Below are positions 35,037-43,902 of a stretch of DNA of 64,000 nucleotides, piece after piece; the stretch's first letter is position 1; every line of letters begins with the position of its first letter. Source of the stretch: Apilactobacillus kunkeei (lineage in GTDB: Bacteria; Bacillota; Bacilli; Lactobacillales; Lactobacillaceae). The stretch lies in contig NZ_VBSE01000041.1 in assembly GCF_005930975.1 (NCBI RefSeq), positions 1 to 64,000 on the forward strand. Direction: 5' to 3'. Both the position numbers and the translations under genes were made by a program. Under the pieces are notes generated by a model, which worked only from the letters and a program-made list of their open reading frames with translations, was not told the DNA's origin and ran no database searches.

Positions 35037-37457
35037 ATGAAAAATCATCAATATGCAATTTCTGATTACAATTTAAAAGTTGCTAAGAATGAATTACGAG
35101 CTATTAATTTCTTAGACGAAGAAACCGATAAAATTGACAACCCATCAGCCTTACTAAAGCACTTCTTGATGACTTACTTTTTAGATTCACAAAGTTTAGC
35201 CATTCGAGGACAAAAAATATCACAAATCATGGCTAGTTTCGAAGATGACGCACTAACCTACCTGGACAAAAACGCTCCACTATCAAAGATTGCGTTTTAC
35301 AACATTGCGTTGCAACTTCTACAATTCACAGTTGGCGAAGACTTCCTAATTGATAATTCCATTACCAAGATGCAAACACTAAACCTACCAATCGCCGATG
35401 TTCATGATCCAATGAACCTATATGACGTTATTTGTGCATGGTACCTCTTATTAAACACTCACACTAAATACGGCGTTACCTTAATCGACTACTTAGCCGG
35501 TGAAGGTTACTTTGCACAAAACTACAATCAATTCGACAAACCACTTATCTTCAATGGTAAGAGCATGCCGGTATACGACACTAACAACCTAATTCGTGAA
35601 GTTGTTTACGTTGAAGCACCAATGGACACCGATAATGACGGCAAATTAGATTTGCTAAAAACCGAAATTATTCGTCCAAAGGAAAGTAATAAAAACTCTG
35701 TTCCCGTTATCTTTACCGCTAGTCCTTACAACCAAGGCACCAACGATGCCGACGGTGAAAAGTTAACCCATAACGTTAACCTAGGTCTTAAGCATAAACA
35801 ACCTAACACTGTGTCCCTATCAGACATCAGCAAGAAGGAAAAAGACCCAGAACTACCTGCTGCACGTAACGTTGAAGGTAAGACCAGAAAGGCGGAACAA
35901 ACATTTAGCCGTGAACAATCATACACTCTAAACGATTACTTCTTGGCTCGTGGATACGCTGTTGTGTACTCTGCTGGAATTGGTACTTATGAATCAGATG
36001 GTTTTAGAACCACTGGTGACAAGTATGAAACTATTTCAGCAACTGCCATCATTGAATGGCTTGCCGGAAACCGTGTTGCCTTTACCAATCGTACTGACAA
36101 CAACCAAATCGAAGCCTACTGGTCTAATGGAAATGTCGCAATGTCTGGTCGATCATACCTGGGTACTTTACAAATTGCTGCTGCTACAACCGGTGTCGCT
36201 GGATTAAAGACCTGTTTAGTTGAAGCTGCAATTTCTAACTGGTACGACTACTACCGTGAAAACGGACTAGTAATGGCTCCTGGTGGTTTCCAAGGTGAAG
36301 ATGCCGATGTTTTAGCCGCAGAAACTTACAGTCGTAAAAAAGCAGCTGCAGAAGAAATCAAGAACGAAAAGAAATGGGAAGTCCAATTAACAAATATTAC
36401 CAACGAACAAGATCGTGAATCTGGTAATTATAACTCCTTCTGGGACGACCGTAACTACCTAAACAACGCTAAGAAAATCAAGGCAGACATGTTTTTAATT
36501 CATGGTTTGAACGATGAAAACGTCAAACCAATTAACGTTGCCAACATTTGGCATGCCATTGACCCATTAAACATCTCAAAGAAGATAATTTTACACCAAG
36601 GTCAACATATCTACATCAATGCTTTCCAATCCCTTGATTTTACTGCCATGGTCAACCTATGGTTTACCAATAAGTTAATGGGAGTTGAAAATAATGCTGA
36701 CAACTTAATTCCTAACATCTTAGTTCAAGACAATGCTACCGACCAAAACTGGTATTCAATCGATGAATTCGATGAAGATGAAAACTTAAAACGTTTCGAA
36801 TTAGCTAAGCCATCAGATAATTCAGAAGTAGCTGACAATCAGGTTACTTTCTCGGATTCATTAAATGAAAAAGATTTTGAAACATATTGCAGTGATACTA
36901 ACAAGTGGGAAAACGATTTAGTGATTGGTGGAAGCGATGCTCCTATCAACGATAATCGTGTTATTTTTACATTCGATAAACTTCTAAAAGATGTCACTAT
37001 CAATGGTAAGGCTCATATTCACTTGACAGCTTCATCCTCACAAGACTTTGGTATGTTAAGCGCTCAACTAATTGATCTAGGCGAAGACTTCAGATTAAAC
37101 GCTCAACCGGAAACAGTTGACCACGCTAAAATTCAATTAGGATACCTATGGCGTGAAGACAGCCTTCGCGAATTTAAAATGAGTCGTAAAAAGACTCCAT
37201 TCAAGAAAATTTCTGAAGGTCATATCAACATGCAAAATAGAAACAATGCTTATCAAGTAAGTGAACTAAAAGCTGATGAATTCTACGAAATTAACTTTGA
37301 CTTACAACCTAACGTTTACAAAGTTAAGGCTGGTCATCAACTAGCTGTTGTTATATATGCAACAGACTTTGACAAATCTATTCGGGGTAATCAAGATGTA
37401 AAATATACAATTGATTTATCAGATTCAGCGGTTGAACTACCCTTCAACAAGGACTAA
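35037..37457 (+). CDS. pepX: Xaa-Pro dipeptidyl-peptidase
   Basis: Cytoplasmic serine peptidase of 806 aa that removes X-Pro dipeptides from the N-terminus of peptides; a hallmark of lactic acid bacteria. The N-terminal helical domain (about 1-150) is PepX-specific. The nucleophile is S373 in GRSYLGT, and the base is in HQGQHIYI; LIHGLNDENVKP carries the acid. The C-terminal jelly-roll domain begins near 590. AGGAG precedes the ATG. It is followed after 36 bases by the proline iminopeptidase gene; together they process proline-rich peptides. Confidence 0.96.
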   Translation: MKNHQYAISDYNLKVAKNELRAINFLDEETDKIDNPSALLKHFLMTYFLDSQSLAIRGQKISQIMASFEDDALTYLDKNAPLSKIAFYNIALQLLQFTVGEDFLIDNSITKMQTLNLPIADVHDPMNLYDVICAWYLLLNTHTKYGVTLIDYLAGEGYFAQNYNQFDKPLIFNGKSMPVYDTNNLIREVVYVEAPMDTDNDGKLDLLKTEIIRPKESNKNSVPVIFTASPYNQGTNDADGEKLTHNVNLGLKHKQPNTVSLSDISKKEKDPELPAARNVEGKTRKAEQTFSREQSYTLNDYFLARGYAVVYSAGIGTYESDGFRTTGDKYETISATAIIEWLAGNRVAFTNRTDNNQIEAYWSNGNVAMSGRSYLGTLQIAAATTGVAGLKTCLVEAAISNWYDYYRENGLVMAPGGFQGEDADVLAAETYSRKKAAAEEIKNEKKWEVQLTNITNEQDRESGNYNSFWDDRNYLNNAKKIKADMFLIHGLNDENVKPINVANIWHAIDPLNISKKIILHQGQHIYINAFQSLDFTAMVNLWFTNKLMGVENNADNLIPNILVQDNATDQNWYSIDEFDEDENLKRFELAKPSDNSEVADNQVTFSDSLNEKDFETYCSDTNKWENDLVIGGSDAPINDNRVIFTFDKLLKDVTINGKAHIHLTASSSQDFGMLSAQLIDLGEDFRLNAQPETVDHAKIQLGYLWREDSLREFKMSRKKTPFKKISEGHINMQNRNNAYQVSELKADEFYEINFDLQPNVYKVKAGHQLAVVIYATDFDKSIRGNQDVKYTIDLSDSAVELPFNKD

Positions 37458-37493
37458 TATAAATAATAATTTAGATTGAAACGAGGGATTGTC

Positions 37494-38405
37494 ATGAAAC
37501 AACAAACAAAAATTATCACTTTAGATAATGGCTATCATTTATGGACCCATACTTCTGGTGAAGGTAAGATTAACTTACTTGCCTTACATGGTGGCCCTGG
37601 TGGGACCCATGAATACTGGGAAGACTCTGCTGACCAGTTGAAAAAGCAAGGTCTAGATGTTGCCGTTACCTACTACGATCAATTAGGTTCATGGTATTCC
37701 GATACCCCTGATTTTTCCGATCCTAAGATTGCTGACAAGATTTTAACTTATGACTACTATGTTGATGAAGTTGAAGAAGTTAGACAAAAGTTAGGACTAG
37801 ATGACTTCTATTTAATCGGTCAATCTTGGGGTGGTGTGTTAGTTCAACTATACGCACAAAAATATGGTAACCACCTCAAGGGGGCTATCATTTCATCAAT
37901 GGTCGATGACATTGACGATTACACTAAGCATCTAGATGAAATTCGTGAAAAAGAATTTTCACCTGACGAATTAACATTCATGAAAAAGTGTGAAGCCGAA
38001 AATGACTACGACAATGAACGTTACCAAAATGATGTCGATCAACTAAACAAAGGTTACATCGACCGTAAACAACCATCTAAGTTAGAACATTTAATTGGTG
38101 TATCCAACACAGATATTTACAATAAGTTCCAAGGTGACAACGAATTTGTTATCACAGGTAAATTGGGTGAATGGCACAACACTGATCACCTATCAGAAAA
38201 CCACGTGCCAACATTGGTTACATTCGGTGAACATGAATCGATGCCTGTTGAAACTGGTAAACGTATGGCTAAGATGATTCCAAACGCTCAGTTTGTATCA
38301 ACTCCTAACGCCGGTCATCATCACATGATTGATAATGCTCCCGTTTACTACGACCACCTAGCTACTTTCATTCGTGAAGTGGAAAACGATACGTTTAATA
38401 AGTAA
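37494..38405 (+). CDS. pepI: Proline iminopeptidase
   Basis: An alpha/beta hydrolase of 303 aa releasing N-terminal proline. The oxyanion motif LHGGPGG is near 34-40, the nucleophile is S111 in GQSWGG, and AGHHHMIDN holds the catalytic His. ATG 37494 has GAGGG 6 bases upstream; a TTG six codons earlier overlaps that site. It is co-transcribed with pepX and ends in the terminator at 38424-38452. Confidence 0.93.
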   Translation: MKQQTKIITLDNGYHLWTHTSGEGKINLLALHGGPGGTHEYWEDSADQLKKQGLDVAVTYYDQLGSWYSDTPDFSDPKIADKILTYDYYVDEVEEVRQKLGLDDFYLIGQSWGGVLVQLYAQKYGNHLKGAIISSMVDDIDDYTKHLDEIREKEFSPDELTFMKKCEAENDYDNERYQNDVDQLNKGYIDRKQPSKLEHLIGVSNTDIYNKFQGDNEFVITGKLGEWHNTDHLSENHVPTLVTFGEHESMPVETGKRMAKMIPNAQFVSTPNAGHHHMIDNAPVYYDHLATFIREVENDTFNK

Positions 38406-38423
38406 GAACGCTATTGTAGTTAT

Positions 38424-38452
38424 AAAAAAAGCCCCCACAGGGGCTTTTTTTA
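38424..38452 (+). terminator. Terminator of pepX-pepI
   Basis: AAAAAGCCCC/GGGGCTTTTTTT, a short GC-rich hairpin with a T run. Confidence 0.87.
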
Positions 38453-38512
38453 TATTATTTTTAATGTTTTCGTGGTATAACTATCTTTACTGAATTAAAG
38501 GAGTTCATCAAA

Positions 38513-39322
38513 ATGCAAAATGTATATAATATCGTGTTGAATCGAACCAACAGTAACAGCGTTGAACGATTCATTAACCTATTCAGAGAAGGCGCAATTA
38601 TCCTTGTTGTCCTTGAAATCTTTGGATACCGAGTACCGTCTTTTCTAACCAATTCAATGAATAACTTCCTATTAAGTATTTTCTACTTAATTACGAGTTA
38701 CAAAATTCCATTAATCTGTTTCATTCTATTGTGCGGATTATTCTTAGTATCAGAAGCTTCGATGCACCATCGCTATCTTGATAACCTGCATCACAACTTC
38801 TGGCGTCAACTAATCAAGCTATATAAATATGTTTGGATTATCGTCTTTACCGTTTGTTTGCTTGCTACTAATCTAGAAAGTCTGATTGACTTTAAATTTA
38901 TCGTTGAAGCCAGATCATATGCTGCTGGGTCAGACTTCTGGCAAACACTGTTTAGAAACTGTTTTGCCCTATTCATGTTCTTCTTAAATATTTACTGGTT
39001 TTTAATTTACTTCTGTAACAGTGATAACGCTCTTGCAGAAAAGCATCCTCGTCAAAACCAATTGAATTCCAAAGGATACATTAAGTTATCGAAACGTGAA
39101 TTAGAATTCTCAAACCAACATGTTTACCTACAAATATATGTAAGAAACAATGAATCGCAAGCTTTAGATGATATTAAAGAATACTTCTTGGTCAAACAGG
39201 TCAACTATCGAAACGATCGCCAACACAAAGAAGACATCACTATCATCAGTCAGTTCGCTTCATATAGTGACGCTAAGAACTTCATGAATGACTATGCTGA
39301 CGAACCAAGCAACTTTATGTAA
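38513..39322 (+). CDS. Membrane protein of unknown function, 269 aa
   Basis: I do not recognise this family. Four hydrophobic segments are visible: about 25-42 (GAIILVVLEIFGYRV), 50-82 (FLLSIFYLIT ... LICFILLCGLFLV), 105-122 (YVWIIVFTVCLLAT) and 150-168 (CFALFMFFLNIYWFLIYF). A soluble C-terminal domain of about 95 residues is charged and may be an alpha/beta fold (YLQIYVRNNESQALDDIKEYF, ITIISQFASYSDAKNF). AAAGGAG is 9 bases before the ATG. It stands alone between terminators. Confidence 0.72.
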   Translation: MQNVYNIVLNRTNSNSVERFINLFREGAIILVVLEIFGYRVPSFLTNSMNNFLLSIFYLITSYKIPLICFILLCGLFLVSEASMHHRYLDNLHHNFWRQLIKLYKYVWIIVFTVCLLATNLESLIDFKFIVEARSYAAGSDFWQTLFRNCFALFMFFLNIYWFLIYFCNSDNALAEKHPRQNQLNSKGYIKLSKRELEFSNQHVYLQIYVRNNESQALDDIKEYFLVKQVNYRNDRQHKEDITIISQFASYSDAKNFMNDYADEPSNFM

Positions 39323-39355
39323 AAAAAACCTACCATAAATCGGTAGGTTTTTTAT
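39321..39355. terminator. Bidirectional terminator
   Basis: AAAAAACCTACC/GGTAGGTTTTTT between convergent genes. Confidence 0.83.
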
Positions 39356-39580
39356 TTAGAACAAACTAATTAAAATAAATAAAGAAAAAAAGGCAGATGT
39401 GATAACACTGTATTTTGTATCAATCAGTTGTCCATCGTCAATGTATAAGTTACGCCCGCCGAAAAATAATACTAAGGCGATGAAAATAATTTTGACGATT
39501 AACCATTCGATACATATAAGCGACCAAATCAACATCATAATATCTGCAATGATTAGCCATACTTTTCGACTATTATAGAT
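39356..39580 (-). CDS. Small two-helix membrane protein, apparent ATC start
   Basis: A 74-aa protein if started at ATC 39580, or 60 aa from ATG 39538. The ATG has no ribosome binding site, whereas AAGGAGG lies 8 bases before the in-frame ATC. The extra residues (YNSRKVWLIIADI) add a positively charged cytoplasmic end and the first part of TM1. Two helices follow, separated by FFGGRNLYIDDGQLIDTKY. The family is unknown to me. It lies right after the ABC-F gene, 23 bases away, and is probably co-transcribed. Confidence 0.6.
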   Translation of the reverse strand: MYNSRKVWLIIADIMMLIWSLICIEWLIVKIIFIALVLFFGGRNLYIDDGQLIDTKYSVITSAFFSLFILISLF

Positions 39581-39603
39581 GTTGTCCGCCTCCTTATTGT
39601 AAA

Positions 39604-41187
39604 TTAGTTATTTACTTGTCCTTGTGCTTTAGCAATTTCATCTGCATCCCTTAGACTTAGCTTTTCAACATCCAATACCTTATCCACTAGTCCATTGTAG
39701 AAACTAGTTTCATGAGATACGATAATTGCATTTCCTGGGAAGTTATTAATTGCGTGTTTTAGTGATTCCTTGGTTTCATCATCCAAGTGGTTCGTAGGTT
39801 CGTCCATGATTAAGAAGTTAGATGGGGTGAATTCCAACATTGCTAGCTTAACCTTGGTTTGTTCTCCACCAGACAATTCACCAATTGGCTTAGAAGCATT
39901 TGCTGAATCCAAACCACACTTAGCAAGTTTTGTTCTGATTTCTTTTTGTTCCAACTTAGGGAACTTGTTTTGAATAATTTGCATTGGAGTTTCGTTGTTA
40001 TTGCTCCATACCAAATCTTGGCTAAAGTAGCTAACTTTAGCTGAGGGTGAAAATGTTGCTTTGCCACCCTTTGGTTTTAAGATTCCTAAAATGGACTTGA
40101 TTAGAGTTGACTTACCAACCCCGTTAAATCCTTGGAAACCAACCTTTTCATCAGTGTTGACTGAGAAACTAACTGGTTTTAGTAATGGCTTGTCATAACC
40201 AACCGATAGTTCGTCAACAACCAGTGCATTTTGTGAACCAGTATCTTCGTATGGAAAGTTAAACGATGCGTGGATGTTAGTCGAAGGTGGATCAACCAAT
40301 TCCATATGTGATAGCATCTTTTCTCTTGATTTAGCCATTGTTGATTTTGAACCAGCCTTGTTCTTTCTAATGAATGCTTTTGCCTTTTCAATTTCAACTT
40401 GTTGCTTATCATATTCTCTTTGTTGAACCATTTCACGTTCAGCTTTTTGGCGCATGGCTGACTTAAAGTCACCACGATACTTAGTAATCTTACCAAAAGC
40501 AATATTTACAATACAGTTAGTAACGTTTTCCAAAAAATCGTAATCATGGGAAATAACCATTACCGCACCATCAAAACTATTGATGTAATCTTCCAACCAC
40601 GCAATATGAGCAACATCTAGGTAGTTAGTAGGTTCATCCAGTAGTATAACGTCTGGATTTTCTAAAATTAGTTTAGCTAGGATAATCTTTGAACGTTGTC
40701 CACCTGACATGTTAGTGATTTGTTGATCACGTTTAACATCATCTAATCCTAAACCGGTGATTACTCGTTCAATTTCAGTTTCAATATCGTAGAATCGTTT
40801 TGCTTCTAGTTCTTCTTGAATTCTTCCAGCTTGTTCCAATAACTTGTCATCAAAGTTTTCAGCATATTGTTCATACAATTCTTGCATGTGCTTTGACTTA
40901 TCATATAGGTCTTGATAAGCAGTGTGTAGAAAATCAATCAATGTCATTCCTTCTGGAATATCAGCGTATTGATCCAAGTATCCAACGCTAACATTGTTTT
41001 GCCACTTCACTGAACCTGAGATTGGCAATTCCACTCCAGTAATAATCTTAATCAAAGTAGATTTTCCTACCCCGTTTTGTCCAACAATCCCCATATGTTC
41101 ACCCTTATTAAGGGTAAAACTTGCTTCATCGTATAGCTTTTTGTCGGCAAAACCCATACTGATATCTTTAACATCTAATAAAGCCAC
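39604..41187 (-). CDS. ABC-F family ATPase (YkpA/YbiT-like)
   Basis: A 527-aa soluble protein with two ATP-binding domains and no membrane segment. Domain 1 has GQNGVGKST, MSGGQRSK and VILLDEPTNYLD; domain 2 has GFNGVGKST, LSGGEQTK and FLIMDEPTNHLD. The linker between them is basic and helical (EREMVQQREYDKQQVEIEKAKAFIRKN), the part that reaches the ribosomal P/E site in ABC-F proteins. The size suits a housekeeping translation factor. An antibiotic-resistance role is possible but nothing here points to it. Confidence 0.9.
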   Translation of the reverse strand: MALLDVKDISMGFADKKLYDEASFTLNKGEHMGIVGQNGVGKSTLIKIITGVELPISGSVKWQNNVSVGYLDQYADIPEGMTLIDFLHTAYQDLYDKSKHMQELYEQYAENFDDKLLEQAGRIQEELEAKRFYDIETEIERVITGLGLDDVKRDQQITNMSGGQRSKIILAKLILENPDVILLDEPTNYLDVAHIAWLEDYINSFDGAVMVISHDYDFLENVTNCIVNIAFGKITKYRGDFKSAMRQKAEREMVQQREYDKQQVEIEKAKAFIRKNKAGSKSTMAKSREKMLSHMELVDPPSTNIHASFNFPYEDTGSQNALVVDELSVGYDKPLLKPVSFSVNTDEKVGFQGFNGVGKSTLIKSILGILKPKGGKATFSPSAKVSYFSQDLVWSNNNETPMQIIQNKFPKLEQKEIRTKLAKCGLDSANASKPIGELSGGEQTKVKLAMLEFTPSNFLIMDEPTNHLDDETKESLKHAINNFPGNAIIVSHETSFYNGLVDKVLDVEKLSLRDADEIAKAQGQVNN

Positions 41188-41353
41188 AGTCTTTTTCTCC
41201 TTTTTCTATTCCGTACTTATATATAATTACAAAATTAACATATTTTAGGGCTAAACGTCAATTTTTCGGCGGTTCAAGCAACATTAAATCGTTATATTTT
41301 CCTTTATAATGGTATAATTGACTCTGTAAAAAATTTAAAAAGGAATGATCATA

Positions 41354-41728
41354 ATGAAGGTCAAAGATATTGACCATATTACAATCTTTGCCAATGATCT
41401 AAAACTATGCATGCGTTTTTATCATGAAGTTTTAGATTTACCAATAATTGAATTCACTGATGACAGACTTGAATTTCAGCTTGGCAAGCAAAAACTAATC
41501 TTCCTTCAAAATGACAGTGACGATAATGTCCCGGAAAATCCTACGCCAGGTTCATCTAAGTTCTGCATCATTGTGAAGGACTCATTAACGGACTTAAGTG
41601 CACATTTAGCCAACTATGGTGTTACCATCATCGATGGCCCAAAGAAAGTTCATGGTTCCAATGGACCAATGAATTCGCTTTTCATAAATGATCCAGAAAA
41701 AAATGTAATTGAGATTTGTGAATATTAA
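41354..41728 (+). CDS. VOC-family (glyoxalase/bleomycin resistance) protein
   Basis: A 124-aa protein with the two-fold beta-alpha-beta repeat of the vicinal-oxygen-chelate superfamily. Candidate metal ligands are H8 (IDHITIFANDL), a central acidic residue and E121 (NVIEICEY). The spacing FYHEVLDLPIIEF and DGPKKVHGSNGPMNSLFINDPEKN is typical. The substrate is unknown. I chose ATG 41354, 9 bases after AAGGA; the ATG three codons earlier abuts that site. Confidence 0.82.
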   Translation: MKVKDIDHITIFANDLKLCMRFYHEVLDLPIIEFTDDRLEFQLGKQKLIFLQNDSDDNVPENPTPGSSKFCIIVKDSLTDLSAHLANYGVTIIDGPKKVHGSNGPMNSLFINDPEKNVIEICEY

Positions 41729-41894
41729 TTAAGAATTATAATCAATATCACACTTTTTTTAATTAATTTTAAGTGCTAACAAACGTTATTATTATGCCCA
41801 ATAAGCAGCAAAAACTGTGTCATGATAGGTCTTTAAACATTTTACATAGACATGGATTTTTGTTAGTATACTCAAAGACCATGAAAGGAGTTTT

Positions 41895-43535
41895 ATGAAA
41901 AAAAATAAGAAATCAAGAAAAGTAGGTTTATTTCAAATTGTAATGTTGGGACTTAGTTCCATTATTGGTTCAGGTTGGTTATTCGGTTCATGGGAAGCTT
42001 CCCGTGTTGCTGGTCCAGCCGCTATCATCTCATGGATAATCGGTGCTATTGTTATTGGTGCTATCGCCTTTAACTACATCGAACTAGGTTCAATGTTCCC
42101 CGAAAGTGGTGGTATGAGTAAGTATGCTCAATACACTCACGGGTCTCTATTAGGTTTTATTGCTGCCTGGTCTAACTGGGTATCATTAGTAACCTTGATT
42201 CCAATTGAAGCCGTTGCCGCTACCCAATATATGGGTTCATGGCCATGGAAATGGGCTCATTGGACTCACGGTTTTATCGTTAATGGAGAAATTTCTAATC
42301 TAGGTTTATTTGTCGTTTTTCTTTTCATATTAGTCTTCACGCTATTAAATTATTGGTCTGTTAATTTACTAGCTAAATTCACTAGTTTTATTTCAATCTT
42401 TAAACTAGGAATTCCGCTACTTACTATCATCATGTTACTCCTATCTGGATTCCATGGTGGAAACTTCGCATCACAAGGCTTCATGCCTTATGGTAGCGCT
42501 GCGATTTTCTCAGCTACAACAGCTTCAGGAATTATTTTCTCATACAATGCATTCCAAGTTGTTATTAACATGGGAAAAGAAATTAAGAACCCTAAACGTA
42601 ATATCGCTTTAGGTATTACCATTTCATTGGCTATTAGTATTGTTATCTATGTTGCCCTACAATTTACATTTATTAGTGCCGTAGAACCATCAGTACTTGC
42701 CAAGGTAGGTTGGCATGGTATCAACTTTGAATCACCATTCGCCGACTTAGCAATTATGTTAGGTCTACATTGGCTTGCCGTATTGCTATACTTTGACGCC
42801 TTCATTTCACCATTCGGTACTGGTGTTTCATTTGTTGCTCAAACAAGTCGTACATTAGCCGCTATGGTTCAAAATGAACACATGCCTAAGTTCTTAGGTA
42901 AAATCAATGAACGTTGGGGTGTTCCAAGAATTGCGATGATTGTTAACATGATCATTTCTGTTCTACTAGTTGCTCTATTTAGAAGTTGGGGCACTCTAGC
43001 AAGTGTTATTTCTACTTCAACATTGATTGCTTACTTAACTGGTCCAGTTACAGTAACATCATTGAGAAAAATGGCACCTAATTTCAAACGTCCAATTCGT
43101 ATGAGAATGCTACAATTCATGGCACCATTAGCTTTCGTATTAGCTAGTTTAGCTGCATACTGGGCAATGTGGCCAACAACCGTCAAGGTTATCGTAGTTA
43201 TTCTATTAGGTCTTCCATTCTACTTCTACTTCGAATGGAAAACCGACTGGAAGAAGACAAAGAACCAATTCGCCGGAAGTTTCTGGATGATTGGTTACCT
43301 AATCTTTATCTCAGTAATGTCATACGTAGGTTCAGCACCATTCGGTGGTCAAAACTGGATTCCATATCCATTGGACTTCGTTGTGATTATTATTGTTTCC
43401 CTAGCTTTCTACAGATGGGGAATCTCCAGTTCAATGGTAAGTACTGATCTTCATAATGCTAAAGTGGTCAATGACCAAATCAATCTAGACGCATATGAAG
43501 ATGAACCAACTGACGAAAATAAAGAAGACAAATAA
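41895..43535 (+). CDS. APC-family amino-acid permease (YveA-like)
   Basis: A 546-aa membrane protein with 12 or more helices. TM1 carries the APC motif LGLSSIIGSGWLFGSWEAS, with Trp in place of the usual small residue, as in Asp/Glu-type YveA/AspP permeases. FNYIELGSMFPESGGMSKYAQY and SYNAFQVVINMGKEIKNPKRNI are further family blocks. The likely substrate is an amino acid such as aspartate or glutamate, but this is not certain. GAAAGGAG precedes the ATG. It ends in a terminator and is separate from the trp unit. Confidence 0.85.
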   Translation: MKKNKKSRKVGLFQIVMLGLSSIIGSGWLFGSWEASRVAGPAAIISWIIGAIVIGAIAFNYIELGSMFPESGGMSKYAQYTHGSLLGFIAAWSNWVSLVTLIPIEAVAATQYMGSWPWKWAHWTHGFIVNGEISNLGLFVVFLFILVFTLLNYWSVNLLAKFTSFISIFKLGIPLLTIIMLLLSGFHGGNFASQGFMPYGSAAIFSATTASGIIFSYNAFQVVINMGKEIKNPKRNIALGITISLAISIVIYVALQFTFISAVEPSVLAKVGWHGINFESPFADLAIMLGLHWLAVLLYFDAFISPFGTGVSFVAQTSRTLAAMVQNEHMPKFLGKINERWGVPRIAMIVNMIISVLLVALFRSWGTLASVISTSTLIAYLTGPVTVTSLRKMAPNFKRPIRMRMLQFMAPLAFVLASLAAYWAMWPTTVKVIVVILLGLPFYFYFEWKTDWKKTKNQFAGSFWMIGYLIFISVMSYVGSAPFGGQNWIPYPLDFVVIIIVSLAFYRWGISSSMVSTDLHNAKVVNDQINLDAYEDEPTDENKEDK

Positions 43536-43540
43536 AGCAT

Positions 43541-43567
43541 AAGAACACCATTTGGTGTTCTTTTTTA
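43541..43567 (+). terminator. Terminator of the YveA-like permease gene
   Basis: AAGAACACCA/TGGTGTTCTTTTTT, just after the stop codon and upstream of the trp promoter. Confidence 0.85.
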
Positions 43568-43587
43568 TTTGTCCGGTATTTTATTTC

Positions 43588-43616
43588 TTGACAATTATAA
43601 TTCTTAAACTTAAAAT
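43588..43616 (+). promoter_or_regulatory. Promoter of the trp leader and trpXYZ
   Basis: Consensus TTGACA (43588-43593), 17-base spacer, TAAAAT (43611-43616). It would start transcription about 26 bases before the leader-peptide ATG. It is one of the best matches to a vegetative promoter in the window. Confidence 0.8.
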
Positions 43617-43649
43617 GAACTTAACTTAAATTGAAAGGAGAAAGAACCA

Positions 43650-43706
43650 ATGAAGAATAATTTATCTACAAATCAAAGTTCTCGTTGGCAAAGCTGGTGC
43701 CTATAG
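43650..43706 (+). CDS. Tryptophan leader peptide, 18 aa
   Basis: An ATG with AAGGAG nine bases upstream opens the 18-codon frame MKNNLSTNQSSRWQSWCL, ending at TAG. Two TGG codons (43686-43688 and 43695-43697) stand near the end; Trp is the rarest residue in most proteins, so W-x-x-W in 18 codons is striking. The second TGG lies in one arm of a helix of the following attenuator. The frame has no other apparent role. By analogy with enterobacterial trpL, the ribosome position on these codons would report charged tRNA-Trp. Confidence 0.8.
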   Translation: MKNNLSTNQSSRWQSWCL

Positions 43707-43859
43707 GTCGCATTACTAGTATAGATGCGACTTATGATGCAATCTTAAGCGCATCTGTACCGGCTTCTTTCTCACGAATAAATAAGCCTGTGCGGATAAG
43801 ATTCAGACACCACAGGCCATTAGACGGGTAACCTGTGTGTTTGGGTTATCCGTTTTTTT
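43691..43859 (+). promoter_or_regulatory. Ribosome-mediated transcription attenuator of trpXYZ
   Basis: Alternative helices visible by eye. A:D is 43691-43700 with 43757-43766 (10 bp with two G-U) and contains the second Trp codon. It encloses hairpins 43706-43713/43725-43732 and 43736-43740/43751-43755. D:E is 43762-43766 with 43784-43788. E:F is 43786-43792 with 43811-43817. F:G is 43811-43816 with 43832-43837. The terminator is CGGGTAACC (43825-43833) with GGTTATCCG (43844-43852) and seven T's. Each helix excludes the next, so a ribosome stalled on Trp codons masks A and leads to F:G and read-through; a completed leader leads to A:D, E:F and termination. The logic is inferred; no T-box motif is present. 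Confidence 0.72.
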
Positions 43860-43902
43860 ATTGCATTTATTTACCATCTTTAACCAAAAAGGAGATCTAA
43901 TT

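Noticed and set aside
35726-36207. Open frames on both strands inside pepX
   Set aside because: They lie wholly within a well-supported gene, lack ribosome binding sites and encode no family-like sequence; the same holds for the other nested frames in the window.
41827-41882. Inverted repeat GGTCTTT/AAAGACC before the YveA-like permease
   Set aside because: Seven-base arms with a loop of about 40 bases; no second supporting feature.
43620-43860. T-box or TRAP-type control of trpXYZ
   Set aside because: No GGGTGGNACCGCG core, no stem I pattern and no run of spaced GAG/TAG triplets is visible in this leader.
43837-43902. Longer start for trpX at 43837
   Set aside because: It begins inside the attenuator terminator stem and has no ribosome binding site; ATG 43903 has AAGGAG.
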